The position numbers and the translations under genes were made by a program. The notes beneath the pieces are model-generated. The model saw nothing but the letters and a program-made list of their open reading frames with translations. It was not told the DNA's origin and did no database searches. From contig NZ_JALKAZ010000002.1 in assembly GCF_023016005.1 (NCBI RefSeq), positions 427,276 to 491,275 on the forward strand: a DNA stretch of 64,000 bases, given 5' to 3'. Source of the DNA: Erythrobacter sp. F6033 (GTDB lineage: Bacteria > Pseudomonadota > Alphaproteobacteria > Sphingomonadales > Sphingomonadaceae). Shown here piece after piece: positions 44,742 through 53,748 of this stretch (its first letter is position 1; the number at the start of each line of letters is the position of its first letter).

Positions 44742-45658
44742 GCATTGCCCAAACGCCCATGCTGAGCTGGCGGGTTATCCTGCCATTTATCCTCACCGGT
44801 TCGATCTGGGGATCGACGTGGTTTGTCATCACCGGGCAGATCGACGGAGTGCCCGCAGCGTGGTCGGTATTTTACCGCTTCGCGCTGGCGACCCCTGCGC
44901 TATTTCTGGTCGCGTTCCTGATGAAACGTCGACTGATCCTGACGCGGCCCGAACACAAGCTCGCCGCGCTGGTGGGCATATTCCAGTTCAGCGGTAACTT
45001 CCTCTTTGTCTATCATGCAGAGCTGTATGTGACGTCGGGCATTGTGGCGATGATGTTTGGCTTGCTGATGGTGCCCAACGCGCTGTTCGGGCGGGTGTTT
45101 CTGGGCGAGAAAGTCCAAAGCGGTTTTATGATCGGCAGCGCTGTGGCGATCGTCGGTGTGCTTCTGCTGCTCGTGCATGAATGGCGCGCCAATCCGAATG
45201 CGGGTGTTGTCGGCGGCAACGTTGCGCTGGGCATCGGGCTAGCGTTTCTGGGCATTCTCGCGGCGTCGCTTGCCAATGTGATCCAGGCCAATCCCACTGG
45301 ACGCGCTGTGCCGATGGTTAGCCTGCTTGCTTGGGCGATGCTTTACGGCACGGTCTTCGATCTAGGGTTTGCATTCCTGACGGCTGGCCCGCCGCCCGTT
45401 CCGACAAGCGGCACCTATTGGGCGGGCATCGTCTATCTCGCGCTGATCGGTTCAGTGGTGACATTCCCGCTGCATTACAATCTGGTGCGCGAGATCGGCG
45501 CGGGACGCACGGCCTATAATTCGATCCTGACAATCTCTGTCGCCATGGCGATTTCGACCCTGTTCGAAGACTACCGCTGGACCGCGCTGACTATCGGCGG
45601 AATGGTGCTGGCGGTGATCGGAATGGTTGTCGCTTTAAGAGCCAAGCAGCGCCGCTAG
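44738..45658 (+). CDS. EamA/DMT family transporter
   Basis: 306 residues if the GTG at 44738 is used; an ATG at 44759 would give 299. The reading frame extends further upstream but through the aldolase gene, where it is not family-like. Ten membrane helices are arranged as two EamA repeats; the first begins WRVILPFILTGSIWGSTWFV. The type is typical for export of amino acids or other metabolites. The 4-base overlap with the aldolase-like gene suggests a joint role, such as export of an amino acid. The 3' end overlaps the convergent epimerase gene by 24 bases. Confidence 0.88.
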   Translation: MSIAQTPMLSWRVILPFILTGSIWGSTWFVITGQIDGVPAAWSVFYRFALATPALFLVAFLMKRRLILTRPEHKLAALVGIFQFSGNFLFVYHAELYVTSGIVAMMFGLLMVPNALFGRVFLGEKVQSGFMIGSAVAIVGVLLLLVHEWRANPNAGVVGGNVALGIGLAFLGILAASLANVIQANPTGRAVPMVSLLAWAMLYGTVFDLGFAFLTAGPPPVPTSGTYWAGIVYLALIGSVVTFPLHYNLVREIGAGRTAYNSILTISVAMAISTLFEDYRWTALTIGGMVLAVIGMVVALRAKQRR

Positions 45659-46423
45659 CCCCTCAACATAGGTCGGATACTTCGGCTCCCAGCCGAGAAC
45701 ACGTTTTGCCTTGCCATTGGCGACGCGGCGGTTCTCTGAATAGAATCCGAGCGCCATTTTGGACAGATTGGCTTCCTCCAATGTTTGCAATGGCGGCGGC
45801 TCCAACCCCAATAACTGGCAAGCATGCTCCGTCACCGCGTTTCCGCTGGCTGGGAGGTCGTCGCCCAGATTGTATGCCCCTGCAGGCGCATCGCCGGTAA
45901 GCGCCGCGACCACGCCGCTTGCAATGTCATTAACATGCACGCGGCTGAAAACCTGACCCGGCATATCGATCCGCCGCGCTTTGCTGTCTTGCACGCGATC
46001 CAGCGCGCTGCGGCCCGGACCGTAAATGCCCGGCAGGCGAAACACTCGCGCTCCCAATTCCACCCAAAGAGCATCCGCATCTGACCGCGCACTGCGCCGG
46101 CCCGTTCCTGTAGGGGACGTTTCGTCGACCCAGGCGCCTTTCTGGTCCCCGTAGACCCCCGTTGAGGAGAGGTAGCCATACCACGCCTCTCCGAAGTCCC
46201 GCCCATAAGTATCGAGCACCGGATCAAGGCCGCTTTTGCGATCAGGCGGGACGGAGGAAAGAACGTGGGTGGCTTTACCCAAGGCGGTCTTCACCGCCGC
46301 AGCGTCAGCAAAATCGACATCGCCGTCGCTGCCGGTTGCGCTGACATCCCAGCCGCGTTTTCGCATTGCTGCTGCGATCCGCTTTGCGGTGTAGCCAAGG
46401 CCGAAAATCAACAAATGTGCCAT
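45635..46423 (-). CDS. NAD(P)-dependent epimerase/dehydratase family protein, YeeZ-like
   Basis: 262 residues from the ATG at 46423. An atypical SDR: HLLIFGLGYTAKRIAAAMRK carries the GxGxxA/G cofactor loop, followed by VLSSVPPD, GYLSSTGVYGD and FRLPGIYGPGR, and NLGDDLPAS near the end. The YxxxK of classical SDRs is not obvious, as in the YeeZ/SCI1 group. Substrate unknown. It is divergent to pepN, with starts 53 bases apart. Confidence 0.85.
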   Translation of the reverse strand: MAHLLIFGLGYTAKRIAAAMRKRGWDVSATGSDGDVDFADAAAVKTALGKATHVLSSVPPDRKSGLDPVLDTYGRDFGEAWYGYLSSTGVYGDQKGAWVDETSPTGTGRRSARSDADALWVELGARVFRLPGIYGPGRSALDRVQDSKARRIDMPGQVFSRVHVNDIASGVVAALTGDAPAGAYNLGDDLPASGNAVTEHACQLLGLEPPPLQTLEEANLSKMALGFYSENRRVANGKAKRVLGWEPKYPTYVEGLAALLGS

Positions 46424-46476
46424 GTAGCGAACCATGCTGCTGGACTGGCGCGCAAATCAACCTAAATCATCACGCC

Positions 46477-49143
46477 ATGGACATCGCAACGACACCGACA
46501 AACCCCGAAGGCAACCCTGAACTGGCGGATGCCGCCCCTTCGCCGGCAGAGCCGCCGGTAATCCTCCGCAAGGATTACACGCCGTTTCCATGGCGGGTGC
46601 CGCAGACAAAGTTGGCCTTCGGCCTCGGCGTTGAGACGACAAAGGTGGTGGCTACGCTAAACGTCGAACGCAATCCCGATGCCGAGGCGACGCAGGAACT
46701 CCGCCTCAACGGTGACAGTCTGAAAGCGGATGCGGTTTTGATCGATGGCGAACCTGCTGCTGATTGGACCATGGACGGCCCCGACCTGGTCGTCACGCTT
46801 CCGGGCAAAAGCCACGAAGTCACTATCGAGACCACTATCGATCCAAGCGCGAACACGACCCTGATGGGTCTCTATGCTTCAAATGGAATGCTCTGCACCC
46901 AGTGTGAGGCCGAGGGTTTCCGCCGGATCACGTTCTTCCCTGATCGCCCTGATGTCCTGTCGACCTACACGGTGCGAATGGAAGGGCCGAAAGATCAGTT
47001 CCCGATCCTGCTGTGCAACGGCAACAACACGGCCTCTGGTGATGGTGAGAACGGAACGCATTGGGCCGAATGGCATGACCCATGGCCAAAGCCTTCCTAT
47101 CTTTTCGCGCTGGTCGCGGGCGATCTAGTGGCGAATTCGGGCACATTCACGACGATGAATGGCCGAGTGGTCGAATTGAATGTCTGGGTCCGCGCAGAAG
47201 ACTTGCCGCGCACCGATCACGCGGTTGAGTCGCTCAAGAAATCAATGAAGTGGGACGAAGAGACATTCGGGCGCGAATACGATCTTGACCTCTACAACAT
47301 CGTTGCCGTCAGCGATTTCAATATGGGCGCTATGGAGAATAAGGGTCTGAATGTCTTCAACACGAAGTACGTTCTGGCTGACACCGACACCGCGACCGAT
47401 GCGGATTTCGACGCGGTCGAAGGTGTGATTGCGCATGAGTATTTCCACAATTGGTCGGGCAACCGGATCACCTGCCGTGACTGGTTCCAGCTGAGCCTGA
47501 AAGAAGGCTTCACCGTTCTGCGCGATCAGCTGTTCAGTCAGGATATGCAGGGCGAGGCTGTGAAGCGGATCGAGGATGTGCGCATCCTGCGAGCGGCGCA
47601 ATTCCCCGAAGATGCGGGGCCGCTGGCGCACCCAATCCGGCCCGATAGCTACCGCGAGATCAGCAACTTTTACACCGCGACAGTCTATAACAAGGGCGCC
47701 GAAGTTATCCGCATGATGCGCACCATGGCGGGCGAGGAAAAGTTCCGCGCTGGCACCGATCTCTATTTCGACCGGCACGATGGCGAAGCCGCGACGTGCG
47801 AAGACTTCATCACCGCTATCGAAGACGGTGCGGGGCTTGAGCTTGCGCAATTCCGCCGCTGGTATCGTCAGGCGGGCACGCCGCGTGTCGAGGTCAGTCA
47901 GGAACTGGCCGGTGACGGTCTGGCGGTGACACTCAAACAGACAGTGCCGCCCACGCCGGGGCAGGATGTGAAAGGCGCGATGCCCATTCCGCTGCGCGTC
48001 GCGGTCCATTGCCGTGAGACAGGCGCGATTGGCGCGGAGCAGCTCATAGTGCTCACAGGTGATGAAGAGAGGTTCACTCTTCCTCTCTCCGGCCCTGTGC
48101 CGGTGCTGTCGATCAATCGCGGCTTTACCGCGCCAGTTGTGATCGAGCGCGATCTGGAGCGCGATGATCTTGTCTTCCTCGCGGCATCCGATGATGATCC
48201 TTTCGCGCGCTATGAAGCGATGCAGGAACTCGTTGTGAAACATCTGGTTGCGGCTGCCAGCGGTGATTTGGATGAAGCAGGCCGCGCGGCTGGGAAAACC
48301 GCAATCGGCGATGCGATGCGCGCGATTGTGACGGATGGCGATCTGGACGACAGCATGCGCGGCGAGCTGATGACGCTGCCAAGCGAGACCTATCTGTTCG
48401 AGGCAATGGCAACCGGCAATCGCAAGGCCGATCCCGGCGCAATCCACAATGAGCGCGAGCAGTTGAAGGCGGCGATTGGTTTCACGCTTAAGCGCGAGCT
48501 TGAAAGCCTTTATGCCCGCGTTGTCGATGTTTCCTTTGACGATCCCGCCGGACGCGGTGCGCGCAAAGTGAAGTCGATCATCGCCGGTATCTTCGCTGCC
48601 AGCGATCCTGAACGGGCTGCGATTATGGCCGCACGCCAGTTTGACGAGGCGGACAATATGACCGACCGCCAAGGCGCGCTGATGGTGCTGTGCGGCCTTG
48701 AAACGCCAGCCCGCGCAGAGCGGCTTGCCGCGTTCTACGATCGCTATCAATCGAATGCGCTGGTGGTCGACAAATGGTTCACGCTTCAGGCGCTATCGCT
48801 GCATGGTGATGTGCAAGAGCATGTGAAGGCGTTGGCCGAGCATCCTGATTTCACCATGAGCAACCCGAACCGTGTTCGCTCGCTCTACATGGCCTTTGCG
48901 GGCAATCCGCAGGGTTTCCATGCTGTCGATGGCTCGGGCTATAAACTGATCGCCGACGTGATCCTCGCGCTTGATCCAATCAATCCGCAAACGGCGGCGC
49001 GATTTGTCCCGGCGCTTGGCCGTTGGAGGCGGATCGAATCGGTTCGCGCCGGCCTGATGAAAGCGGAACTAGAACGGATCAGCCGGGCCGAAGGGCTATC
49101 GCGCGATACGTTCGAGCAAGTCACACGATCTCTCGAAGGCTAA
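46477..49143 (+). CDS. pepN: Aminopeptidase N (M1 zinc metallopeptidase)
   Basis: 888 residues from the ATG at 46477; an in-frame extension to 46366 is not family-like. M1 motifs: GAMENKGLNVFN for exopeptidase specificity and the zinc site HEYFHNWSGNRITCRDWFQL with the downstream Glu in SLKEGF. A C-terminal helical bowl domain follows. The length matches the E. coli PepN type (DUF3458 C-terminus). It trims peptides in the cytosol. pgeF begins 8 bases downstream, a likely operon. Confidence 0.97.
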   Translation: MDIATTPTNPEGNPELADAAPSPAEPPVILRKDYTPFPWRVPQTKLAFGLGVETTKVVATLNVERNPDAEATQELRLNGDSLKADAVLIDGEPAADWTMDGPDLVVTLPGKSHEVTIETTIDPSANTTLMGLYASNGMLCTQCEAEGFRRITFFPDRPDVLSTYTVRMEGPKDQFPILLCNGNNTASGDGENGTHWAEWHDPWPKPSYLFALVAGDLVANSGTFTTMNGRVVELNVWVRAEDLPRTDHAVESLKKSMKWDEETFGREYDLDLYNIVAVSDFNMGAMENKGLNVFNTKYVLADTDTATDADFDAVEGVIAHEYFHNWSGNRITCRDWFQLSLKEGFTVLRDQLFSQDMQGEAVKRIEDVRILRAAQFPEDAGPLAHPIRPDSYREISNFYTATVYNKGAEVIRMMRTMAGEEKFRAGTDLYFDRHDGEAATCEDFITAIEDGAGLELAQFRRWYRQAGTPRVEVSQELAGDGLAVTLKQTVPPTPGQDVKGAMPIPLRVAVHCRETGAIGAEQLIVLTGDEERFTLPLSGPVPVLSINRGFTAPVVIERDLERDDLVFLAASDDDPFARYEAMQELVVKHLVAAASGDLDEAGRAAGKTAIGDAMRAIVTDGDLDDSMRGELMTLPSETYLFEAMATGNRKADPGAIHNEREQLKAAIGFTLKRELESLYARVVDVSFDDPAGRGARKVKSIIAGIFAASDPERAAIMAARQFDEADNMTDRQGALMVLCGLETPARAERLAAFYDRYQSNALVVDKWFTLQALSLHGDVQEHVKALAEHPDFTMSNPNRVRSLYMAFAGNPQGFHAVDGSGYKLIADVILALDPINPQTAARFVPALGRWRRIESVRAGLMKAELERISRAEGLSRDTFEQVTRSLEG

Positions 49144-49151
49144 GGCGGTTC

Positions 49152-49916
49152 ATGGCGGCTGATCCGGCACCGTTCGACATTACCACGGCGGCCGCGCTTG
49201 ATCGCGTGCCGCACGGTTTTTTCGGCAGCAGCGGCGGCGCACATCAATTCGGTTATGGCGGTGACGGTGAGGCCGAGCATATCCGCAAGACCCGCGCGAT
49301 GGCTGCCAATGCCATTGTTACTGACGGACATGTCGTAACCCCGCATCAGGTCCACTCGCCAGATGTAGTTACTGTCACAGAGGCATGGGAAGACTCGGTC
49401 GCCGGCCGCCCCGTCGCAGACGCTTTGGTCACCGCTCAGCGTGGCATCGTGCTTGGTATAGTGACCGCGGATTGTGCCCCTGTCCTTTTTGCAGACGCAC
49501 AAGCGGGGATCGTTGGTGCGGCTCATGCCGGATGGCGCGGCGCACATGGCGGCGTTATCGAAAACACCGTCGCAGCGATGGAGGCACTTGGCGCAAACCG
49601 GGCCAACATCGCCTGCGCAATCGGTCCTACGATTGCGCAGGCGAGTTATGAGGTGGACGAGGCGTTCCTCGCGCACTTTACCGATGGCGACGCGGTGCAT
49701 TTCACGCCTGCTCCGGAAAGGGAGGGGAAACCAAGATGGCAATTTGATTTACCATCCTACTGCATCGCCCGTTTGACGGCATCGGGTGTCGGAATCGTGG
49801 AGAACATTGCCCGCGATACCTACGGCGAATCTGCGCGTTACTACTCTTATCGCCGCGCAACGCAGCGCAATGAGGCCAATTATGGGCGGCAAATCAGTAT
49901 GATCTCGGTCGGTTGA
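49152..49916 (+). CDS. pgeF: Peptidoglycan editing factor PgeF / polyphenol oxidase family (YfiH)
   Basis: 254 residues from the ATG at 49152. The metal and active-site pattern is seen: VTPHQVHSPDV, VTADCAPVLFAD (Cys ligand), GAAHAGWRGAHGG (His) and ACAIGPTIAQASYEVD. The family has purine nucleoside phosphorylase/adenosine deaminase activity in some members and removes mis-incorporated Ser from peptidoglycan precursors in E. coli. The end, YSYRRATQRNEANYGRQISM, is typical. It follows pepN by 8 bases. Confidence 0.95.
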   Translation: MAADPAPFDITTAAALDRVPHGFFGSSGGAHQFGYGGDGEAEHIRKTRAMAANAIVTDGHVVTPHQVHSPDVVTVTEAWEDSVAGRPVADALVTAQRGIVLGIVTADCAPVLFADAQAGIVGAAHAGWRGAHGGVIENTVAAMEALGANRANIACAIGPTIAQASYEVDEAFLAHFTDGDAVHFTPAPEREGKPRWQFDLPSYCIARLTASGVGIVENIARDTYGESARYYSYRRATQRNEANYGRQISMISVG

Positions 49917-49990
49917 TCCGTTGCAGGAACGCTACGGCACTCGGTTCTTGCACCAAAGTGAACAATCAGTGCTCAAAACACGGTTGGATT

Positions 49991-50020
49991 TCGCCGCGTT
50001 TCTGTCTATTGGCGCGGCGA
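49991..50020 (+). repeat. Inverted repeat in the leader region of petABC
   Basis: Perfect 8-bp arms TCGCCGCG / CGCGGCGA with a 14-base loop, no T-run after it. It lies in the 252-base gap between pgeF and petA, which also must hold the petABC promoter. It could be a weak terminator for pepN-pgeF or a leader hairpin. Nothing else clear is seen in this gap except the small ORF at 50077. Confidence 0.35.
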
Positions 50021-50076
50021 GCCGGAACGTATAAGCGACCAAAGGTCTTCGGTTTTTAACTTTCAGGGGATGTCGT

Positions 50077-50154
50077 ATGCGACGCATTCTCCGATTGGAT
50101 AAACAGTTTAACTTCAATCCCGCGTTGGCGAAGCGTCAATCGTGGGCACACTAG
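50077..50154 (+). CDS. Possible 25-codon leader ORF before petA
   Basis: ATG at 50077 with AGGGGA 6 bases upstream, stop TAG 14 bases before the petA ATG. The encoded peptide is basic at the start (MRRILRLDK) and has no recognisable similarity to anything I know. It could be a chance ORF; its good ribosome binding site and position directly in front of petA are the reasons to note it. Confidence 0.28.
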   Translation: MRRILRLDKQFNFNPALAKRQSWAH

Positions 50155-50168
50155 CAAGGTAAGGCAAG

Positions 50169-50741
50169 ATGGCTGAAACAAGCGGAGCCGGAACTGTAGA
50201 AAGCACTGCTGACGCAGGCGAAGAAGGCGTACGTCGCCGCGATTGGATCCATATCGCGGCGCTGGGTACTGCCGGAGTTGGCGGAGCATCGGTGATCTTT
50301 CCGCTGGTTAGCCAGATGGCTCCTACGGCTGACGTTTTGGCTGCAAGCACGACCGAAGTTGATGTTTCTCAAGTTCAGGTCGGCCAGTCGATCAAATCGG
50401 TTTTCCGCGATCAGCCGCTCTTCATCAAGCGTTTGACGCCTGAAGAAATTGCAGCGGCCAATGAAGTTGATGCAGGATCACTGCGTGACCCGGAGACTCT
50501 TGCCGATCGTACGCAAGAAGGCCACGAAGACATTCTGGTCACGATGGGCGTTTGCACCCACCTCGGCTGCGTGCCTCTAGGCGCTGCCGAGGGCGAGAAC
50601 AAAGGCGAATTTGGCGGCTATTATTGCCCGTGTCATGGTTCGCACTACGATACCGCCGGCCGCATTCGCAAAGGCCCTGCGCCAACCAACCTTACCGTTC
50701 CTGATTACGCATTCAACGGCGATGTCATCCGCGTCGGCTGA
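50169..50741 (+). CDS. petA: Ubiquinol-cytochrome c reductase iron-sulfur (Rieske) subunit
   Basis: 190 residues. An N-terminal twin-Arg-like signal/anchor ([20 protein letters not shown], helix about 25-45) sends the folded [2Fe-2S] domain to the periplasmic side. Cluster motifs are [10 protein letters not shown] and [11 protein letters not shown], complete. It carries electrons from ubiquinol to cytochrome c1 in complex III. First gene of petABC, 55 bases ahead of petB. Confidence 0.97.
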   Translation: MAETSGAGTVESTADAGEEGVRRRDWIHIAALGTAGVGGASVIFPLVSQMAPTADVLAASTTEVDVSQVQVGQSIKSVFRDQPLFIKRLTPEEIAAANEVDAGSLRDPETLADRTQEGHEDILVTMGVCTHLGCVPLGAAEGENKGEFGGYYCPCHGSHYDTAGRIRKGPAPTNLTVPDYAFNGDVIRVG

Positions 50742-50796
50742 TGTTGCGCAGTTGATACGAACACACTGATTTCACGCTGAGAACCGAGAGACCATT

Positions 50797-52098
50797 ATGA
50801 GTTTTGCCTGGGCCAAGCAGTACGAACCGAAAAGCGACTTCACCAAGTGGATTGACGAGAAGCTGCCTTTGCCGCGCCTCGTCTACAACGCAATTGGTGC
50901 GGGCTATCCGGTTCCGCGCAACCTCAACTATATGTGGAATTTCGGCGTGCTCGCCGGTTTCTGCCTTGTGCTGCAAATCGTCACCGGCGTCATACTGGCG
51001 ATGCACTATGCTTCGAACACCGAAGTTGCCTTCGGTCAGGTTGAGCACATCATGCGCAACGTAAACTGGGGCTGGATGATGCGGTATGCGCACGCCAACG
51101 GCGCCAGCTTCTTCTTCATCGTGATCTATCTGCACATCTTCCGTGGCCTGTATTATTCGTCGTACAAGGCACCGCGCGAAATGATCTGGCTGCTCGGTGT
51201 GGTCATCTTCCTGCTTATGATGGCGACCGCCTTTATGGGGTACGTCCTGCCATGGGGTCAGATGAGCTTCTGGGGCGCGAAAGTGATCACCGGCCTGTTC
51301 GGCGCGATCCCGTTCATTGGTGAGCCGCTGCAGGTTTGGCTCGTCGGTGGCTATGCCCCGAACGATTCAACCCTGAACCGCTTCTTCTCGCTGCACTTCC
51401 TGCTGCCATTTGTGATTGCTGGTGTGGTTATCCTCCACATCTGGGCGCTGCACATTCCGGGTTCGTCGAACCCGACTGGCGTCGAAGTGAAGAAGGAAAG
51501 CGACACTGTTCCGTTCCACCCGTATTACACGGCGAAAGACGGCTTTGGCCTTGGCGTGTTCCTGATCGCGTTCACCTTTATGGTGTTCTTCCTGCCGAAC
51601 TTCTTGGGCCACCCGGACAACTACATCGAAGCCAACCCGCTTTCGACACCGGCGCACATCGTTCCGGAATGGTACTTCCTGCCGTTCTACGCGATCTTGC
51701 GTGCCTTCACAGGCGATTTGACAATCCCGTTCACGGGCATCGTATTGGTGCAGGCCAAGCTGCTTGGTGTGATTGCAATGTTCGGTTCGATCCTGGTCTG
51801 GTTCTTCCTGCCATGGCTCGATAAGAGCCCAGTGCGTTCGGGCCACTACCGCCCGATGTTCAAGAAGTTCTTCTGGTTTGGCCTGATCCCGACAATGATC
51901 GTCCTTACGATCTGCGGCGGTGCACCGGCTGAAGAGCCATATGTTCTGCTGAGCCAGATCTTTACGGCGTACTATTTCATGCATTTCCTGGTGATCTTGC
52001 CGATCATCAGTCAGATCGAAGTGCCCAAGCCATTGCCGTTTTCGATTACCGAAGCGGTCCTTGGTTCGGATGAAGAACCCGCCGCGCAGCCCGCGTAA
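50797..52098 (+). CDS. petB: Cytochrome b subunit of cytochrome bc1 complex
   Basis: 433 residues, eight membrane helices. It holds the quinol-oxidising and quinone-reducing sites and two hemes b. The paired His ligands fit [20 protein letters not shown] and [16 protein letters not shown]. The PEWY motif of the Qo site is present in [14 protein letters not shown]. The C-terminal tail is short and acidic. Second gene of petABC; cytochrome c1 follows after 51 bases. Confidence 0.98.
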   Translation: MSFAWAKQYEPKSDFTKWIDEKLPLPRLVYNAIGAGYPVPRNLNYMWNFGVLAGFCLVLQIVTGVILAMHYASNTEVAFGQVEHIMRNVNWGWMMRYAHANGASFFFIVIYLHIFRGLYYSSYKAPREMIWLLGVVIFLLMMATAFMGYVLPWGQMSFWGAKVITGLFGAIPFIGEPLQVWLVGGYAPNDSTLNRFFSLHFLLPFVIAGVVILHIWALHIPGSSNPTGVEVKKESDTVPFHPYYTAKDGFGLGVFLIAFTFMVFFLPNFLGHPDNYIEANPLSTPAHIVPEWYFLPFYAILRAFTGDLTIPFTGIVLVQAKLLGVIAMFGSILVWFFLPWLDKSPVRSGHYRPMFKKFFWFGLIPTMIVLTICGGAPAEEPYVLLSQIFTAYYFMHFLVILPIISQIEVPKPLPFSITEAVLGSDEEPAAQPA

Positions 52099-52149
52099 AC
52101 ACACGGTCACGCCCATTTTACTGACCCGATAACGAGAAAGAGTTAGGTC

Positions 52150-53013
52150 ATGACAATCCGTCTAGCAGGCATTCTGGCAGGTATCGGCATCACCGCCGTG
52201 CTGGTCTTCTGGTCGCTGGTTCCCGGCGTAGTCAATCTGGTTTCCGGCCCTCCAGCCGAAAAGTCAGCGTATTACGTATTCAAGGAAAAACCGGTCGCGC
52301 CTGAAGGCGGTTTCTCTTTCGCAGGCCCGGTTGGCAAATGGGACTACGCTCAGCTGCAGCGTGGCTATTCCATCTACAAGCAGGTCTGTTCAGCGTGCCA
52401 CGGGCTGAAATATGTCGCTTTCCGCAACCTTGAGGAACTCGGCTATAGCGAAGAGCAAGTTCGCGCAGAGGCGGCGACCTGGCCCGTTCCGGGCATCGAT
52501 CCTAACACTGGCGAAGCAGTCCTTCGTCCCGGCTTGCCGACAGATTACTTCCCGAACCCGTATCCGAACAACGTTGCCGCAGCGGCTGCAAACAACAATG
52601 CGATCCCGCCTGATCTTACGTTGATGACGAAAGCGCGCAAAGACGGTTCGAACTATGTGTATTCGCTGCTGAACGGCTATGTTGAGCCCGATCCCGAAAA
52701 GCTCGCGGCGGCTGAAGCGAACGGCTTTGAAACGCCAGAGGGTCTGTATTTCAACCCATGGTTTGAAAACGTAAACTTGGCGATGGCACCGCAGCTTGTC
52801 GAAGGCGCGATTACTTATGATGACGGAACCGAAGCAACCGTGCCTCAGATGTCAGCCGACATCGCGGCGTTCCTGACTTGGACGGCTGAACCGACCTTGA
52901 TCAAGCGGAAGCAGACCGGTTGGGCAGTCATCCTGTTCCTGCTGTTTGCCACCAGCCTTGCTTACATGTCGTACAAACAGGTTTGGGCTGGCCAGAAGCC
53001 AAAGAAAAAGTAA
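52150..53013 (+). CDS. petC: Cytochrome c1
   Basis: 287 residues. N-terminal signal helix (about 5-28), heme c site CSACH (in VCSACHGLKY) and a Met-ligand region LAMAPQLVEG. A C-terminal membrane anchor (GWAVILFLLFATSLAYMSY) is followed by a basic tail ending KPKKK. It passes electrons from the Rieske centre to soluble cytochrome c. It ends petABC and is followed by a terminator. Confidence 0.97.
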   Translation: MTIRLAGILAGIGITAVLVFWSLVPGVVNLVSGPPAEKSAYYVFKEKPVAPEGGFSFAGPVGKWDYAQLQRGYSIYKQVCSACHGLKYVAFRNLEELGYSEEQVRAEAATWPVPGIDPNTGEAVLRPGLPTDYFPNPYPNNVAAAAANNNAIPPDLTLMTKARKDGSNYVYSLLNGYVEPDPEKLAAAEANGFETPEGLYFNPWFENVNLAMAPQLVEGAITYDDGTEATVPQMSADIAAFLTWTAEPTLIKRKQTGWAVILFLLFATSLAYMSYKQVWAGQKPKKK

Positions 53014-53037
53014 GCACTCTATCTGAGTGATGCATCC

Positions 53038-53078
53038 AAACGCCTCGGTGTTCCTCGTGGATACCGGGGCGTTTTGCT
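53038..53078 (+). terminator. Intrinsic terminator after petABC
   Basis: Arms AAACGCCTCGG (53038-53048) and CCGGGGCGTTT (53064-53074) with one wobble pair and a 15-base loop, continuing into TTGCTTT. It separates petABC from apt. Confidence 0.82.
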
Positions 53079-53110
53079 TTGTTCACGCGCGCCTTTGAAG
53101 GGAATTCCAA

Positions 53111-53662
53111 ATGACTGCCGAGCCGCTTTCGCCTGATGAACTGAAAGCGCTGGTGCGTACGGTGCCTGATTTTCCCGAACCCGGTATTCAATTCCGCGAT
53201 ATCACCACTTTGATTGGCCATCCCAAGGGTATGGCCTCAAGCGTCCGCCACCTTGCCGCTTTTGCAAGAGCATGTGGAGCCCAGAAAATCGCGGGTATGG
53301 AAGCGCGTGGTTTTATCTTCGGCGCCGCTGTGGCGGTCCAGCTGGGCGTAGGGTTTATTCCTGTCCGCAAGCCCGGCAAACTCCCGATCAAGACTATCGG
53401 CATTGACTACGCGCTTGAATACGGGACCGACCGGCTAGAGGTTGATCCCGGCGCGATCGGCGACGGCGAAAGAATCGTCATTGTTGACGATCTCATTGCA
53501 ACAGGCGGTACCGCTCTCGCCACAGCACAATTGCTGCGCGATGCAGGCGCTGTTGTTGACGATGCTCTCTTTGTGATCGACTTGCCGGATCTCGGCGGAG
53601 CGTCGAAACTTCGCGAGGCAGGCGTTGGAGTTCAAGCACTTATGGAATTTGAGGGCGACTAG
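53111..53662 (+). CDS. apt: Adenine phosphoribosyltransferase
   Basis: 183 residues. Apt makes AMP from adenine and PRPP in purine salvage. Motifs: PDFPEPGIQFRDITTL, MEARGFIFGAAVA, then the PRPP loop RIVIVDDLIATGGTALATA. A GAAGGG-type ribosome binding site precedes the ATG. It lies alone between the petABC terminator and the antiporter. Confidence 0.97.
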   Translation: MTAEPLSPDELKALVRTVPDFPEPGIQFRDITTLIGHPKGMASSVRHLAAFARACGAQKIAGMEARGFIFGAAVAVQLGVGFIPVRKPGKLPIKTIGIDYALEYGTDRLEVDPGAIGDGERIVIVDDLIATGGTALATAQLLRDAGAVVDDALFVIDLPDLGGASKLREAGVGVQALMEFEGD

Positions 53663-53748
53663 TGCTGTAAAGTCTGTAAATACGTTGCAGTGCCAGTAGC
53701 GCACGACGTCTGGATCTGTTGCAAGAGCGCGGGGAAGCTGAAGAAAGC

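Noticed and set aside
47242..48750. Open frame of about 500 codons on the minus strand
   Set aside because: It lies fully antisense within pepN, whose product is a complete, recognisable M1 aminopeptidase. The antisense translation is His/Arg/Cys-rich without any family pattern, as expected for a shadow frame in GC-rich coding DNA.
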